DNA from: an uncultured Eubacteriales bacterium
GTDB taxonomy: Bacteria; Bacillota; Clostridia; Peptostreptococcales; Anaerovoracaceae
Direction: 5' to 3'
DNA: 19,244 bases
Assembly: GCA_900542565.1 (NCBI GenBank)
Contig: UQOC01000042.1
Location: 1-19,244 of the forward strand
The position numbers and the translations under genes were made by a program. Positions 17,092 to 19,244 of this stretch are shown in pieces (position 1 is the stretch's first letter; each line of letters begins with the position of its first letter). Under the pieces are notes generated by a model. The model ran no database searches. It was not told where the DNA came from and saw only the letters and a program-made list of their open reading frames with translations.

Positions 17092-19155
17092 ATGCCAAGA
17101 AAGTTCCCACTGGAAAGAACGAGAAACATTGGTATAATGGCCCACATAGATGCGGGCAAAACCACTACGACTGAAAGAATACTGTTCTACACAGGCAGGA
17201 CCCACAAGCTGGGAGAAACCCACGAAGGCGCTGCCACCATGGACTGGATGGAGCAGGAACAGGAGCGTGGTATCACTATAACCTCTGCCGCTACTACAGC
17301 ACAATGGAAGGACACAAGAATCAATATCATAGATACTCCGGGACATGTTGACTTTACCGTTGAGGTAGAGAGGTCCCTGAGAGTCCTGGACGGCGCAGTA
17401 ACTGTACTCTGTGCCAAGGGAGGCGTTGAGCCGCAGTCTGAGACCGTATGGAGACAGGCTGAAAAGTATGGTGTACCGAGGATGGTCTTTGTAAACAAGA
17501 TGGACATCATGGGTGCCGACTTCTTCAGAGTTGTGAACATGGTCAAGGAAAGACTCAAGGCCAATGCAGTACCTATCCAGTTGCCTATTGGAGCTGAAGA
17601 TAGTTTCGTTGGAATTATCGACCTAGTAGAGATGAAGGCAGAGATTTACAAGGACGAGCTGGGTAAGGAATTCGACATAACCGATATTCCGGCCGAAATG
17701 CAGGACCTTGCAGACGAATGGAGAGAGAAACTGGTTGAATCAGTTGCAGAGACTGACGAGGAACTGATGATGAAATTCCTCGAAGGCGAAGAACTGACCA
17801 CCAAGGAGATCAAATCCGTTATCAGAAAAGAGACCATTGCAGGACGGATGATCCCTATGATGTGTGGAAGCGCATACAGGAACAAGGGCGTTCAGATGCT
17901 GCTTGACGGTATCGTAGATTATATGCCGTCTCCGCTGGACATCCCGCCGATCAAGGGAGTAAATCCTGAGACAGGAGAGGACGATGTGCGCCATACAAGC
18001 GATACAGAACCGTTTTCGGCCCTGGCTTTCAAGATCATGGCTGACCCGTTCGTAGGCAAGCTGGCATTTTTCAGAGTATATTCCGGAACACTCCAGTCCG
18101 GATCCTATGTATATAACTCAACTAAAGGCAAGAAAGAAAGGATCGGAAGGATCCTCCAGATGCACGCCAACAAGAGAGAGGAGATCCAGGAAGTTTATGC
18201 CGGCGACATAGCTGCAGCCGTAGGTCTCAAAGATACCACCACAGGAGATACCCTCTGTGATGAAAAACATGAGATCATACTGGAATCCATGGAATTCCCT
18301 GATCCTGTGATCGAGATCGCCATCGAGCCTAAGACCAAGGCAGGTCAGGAAAAGATGGGCATCGCCCTGGCCAAGCTGGCTGAGGAAGACCCTACTTTCA
18401 AGACCTACACCAACGCCGATACCGGACAGACCATAATCGCAGGAATGGGAGAACTTCATCTTGAAATCATAGTAGACAGGCTGCTCCGTGAGTACAAGGT
18501 TGAGGCCAATGTGGGCAAACCGCAGGTTTCCTACAAAGAGACAATCACCACCACGGCAGATGTGGATCACAAGTATGCCAAGCAGTCCGGTGGACGCGGA
18601 CAGTATGGTCATGTAAAGATCAGGATCTATCCGAGAGACCCAGGTTCCGGCTTCGAGTTCAAGAACTCCATCGTGGGAGGAGCTATTCCTAAGGAATACA
18701 TCCCTAAGATCGAGGAAGGTATCAAAGAAGCTATGGAAAACGGCCCGATTGCCGGATATCAGGTTGTAGATGTGGGCGTTGAGCTTTACGACGGTTCTTA
18801 TCACGAAGTAGACTCATCGGAAATGGCATTCAAGATCGCTGCTTCCATGGCCTTCAGAGAAGCCGTAAAGAAAGCAAAACCTGTACTCCTGGAACCTATA
18901 TTCAAGGTAGAGGTAACTGTACCGGAAGAATATATGGGCGATGTCATCGGCGATATTTCCTCAAGGAGAGGAAGGATCGAAGGCACCGACATGAACATGG
19001 GAGCCGTTGCCGTAAGGGGCATGGTACCTCTGTCGGAGATGTTCGGATACGCCACAGACCTGAGATCAAAGACTCAGGGACGCGGAGTATATGTAATGCA
19101 GATGGACCACTTCGAAAAGCTGCCTGACAACTTATTGGAAAAAATAAACAAATAA
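17092..19155 (+). CDS. fusA: Translation elongation factor G
   Basis: A 687-residue EF-G, the GTPase that drives ribosomal translocation and, with RRF, ribosome recycling. GTP-binding motifs: G1 AHIDAGKTT (17-25), switch [10 protein letters not shown] (81-88), NKMD (135-138). Domain IV is seen around [16 protein letters not shown] and the C-terminus as [11 protein letters not shown]...[19 protein letters not shown]. The RGIT effector motif is at 59-62. A longer reading adds two codons from ATG 17086, but AAAGGAGG (17078-17085) touches that ATG and lies six bases from ATG 17092, giving [14 protein letters not shown]. tuf follows after 36 bases. Confidence 0.98.
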   Translation: MPRKFPLERTRNIGIMAHIDAGKTTTTERILFYTGRTHKLGETHEGAATMDWMEQEQERGITITSAATTAQWKDTRINIIDTPGHVDFTVEVERSLRVLDGAVTVLCAKGGVEPQSETVWRQAEKYGVPRMVFVNKMDIMGADFFRVVNMVKERLKANAVPIQLPIGAEDSFVGIIDLVEMKAEIYKDELGKEFDITDIPAEMQDLADEWREKLVESVAETDEELMMKFLEGEELTTKEIKSVIRKETIAGRMIPMMCGSAYRNKGVQMLLDGIVDYMPSPLDIPPIKGVNPETGEDDVRHTSDTEPFSALAFKIMADPFVGKLAFFRVYSGTLQSGSYVYNSTKGKKERIGRILQMHANKREEIQEVYAGDIAAAVGLKDTTTGDTLCDEKHEIILESMEFPDPVIEIAIEPKTKAGQEKMGIALAKLAEEDPTFKTYTNADTGQTIIAGMGELHLEIIVDRLLREYKVEANVGKPQVSYKETITTTADVDHKYAKQSGGRGQYGHVKIRIYPRDPGSGFEFKNSIVGGAIPKEYIPKIEEGIKEAMENGPIAGYQVVDVGVELYDGSYHEVDSSEMAFKIAASMAFREAVKKAKPVLLEPIFKVEVTVPEEYMGDVIGDISSRRGRIEGTDMNMGAVAVRGMVPLSEMFGYATDLRSKTQGRGVYVMQMDHFEKLPDNLLEKINK

Positions 19156-19191
19156 ATTTAACTTTTAACACCTTTTTAGGAGGAAAATAAA

Positions 19192-19244
19192 ATGGCAAAA
19201 CAGAAGTTTGAAAGAACCAAACCGCATATCAATATCGGTACCAT
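19192..19244 (+). CDS. tuf: Elongation factor Tu, N-terminal fragment
   Basis: The first 17 full codons, MAKQKFERTKPHINIGT, match the conserved EF-Tu start; the gene runs off the right edge just before the GHVDHGKTT nucleotide-binding loop. ATG is preceded by TTAGGAGGAAAATAAA, a strong ribosome site. EF-Tu delivers aminoacyl-tRNA to the ribosome. Its place after fusA is the usual end of the str operon. Confidence 0.95.
   Translation, partial: MAKQKFERTKPHINIGT

Overview
The window looks like a chromosomal segment of a low-to-moderate GC Firmicute, most likely an anaerobic member of the Clostridia. The grounds are the pst-phoU-response regulator-kinase operon order, AGGAGG-type ribosome binding sites, frequent AGA/AGG arginine and ATA isoleucine codons, the Firmicutes-type 138-residue S12, and the RpoB/RpoC/EF-G sequences. 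A family such as Anaerovoracaceae is possible but is only an impression.

Left part (1-5036, minus strand): a phosphate-starvation operon read right to left, pstS-pstC-pstA-pstB-phoU-response regulator-histidine kinase. Genes are tightly packed or overlap, apart from a strong hairpin in the pstS-pstC gap. The kinase is cut by the window edge. PstS imports phosphate through PstC/PstA/PstB, PhoU links transporter state to the kinase, and the regulator probably acts on TTTACA-type direct repeats upstream of pstS. The PstS protein is unusual: its two halves are in swapped order relative to ordinary PstS (a circular permutation).

Middle (5037-8184): a divergent intergenic region with a 21-bp tandem duplication, then a plus-strand pair encoding an imidazolonepropionase/prolidase-like amidohydrolase and a YczE/YyaS/YitT-type membrane protein. 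A gene-poor stretch of about 720 bp follows. It holds a regularly spaced (about 40 bp) series of degenerate palindromes, two 19-bp tandem duplications and a good promoter for rpoB.

Right part (8185-19244, plus strand): rpoB-rpoC-rpsL-rpsG-fusA-tuf, the RNA polymerase beta/beta-prime genes joined to the str operon (S12, S7, EF-G, EF-Tu; tuf is cut by the window end). The usual rplJ-rplL are not upstream of rpoB. A near-consensus promoter overlaps the rpoC stop codon. The spacers before rpsL, rpsG and fusA all hold hairpins, including a nested palindrome of about 125 bp directly abutting the rpsG stop codon.

The items most worth following up are the permuted PstS, the palindrome array upstream of rpoB, and the nested palindrome between rpsG and fusA.
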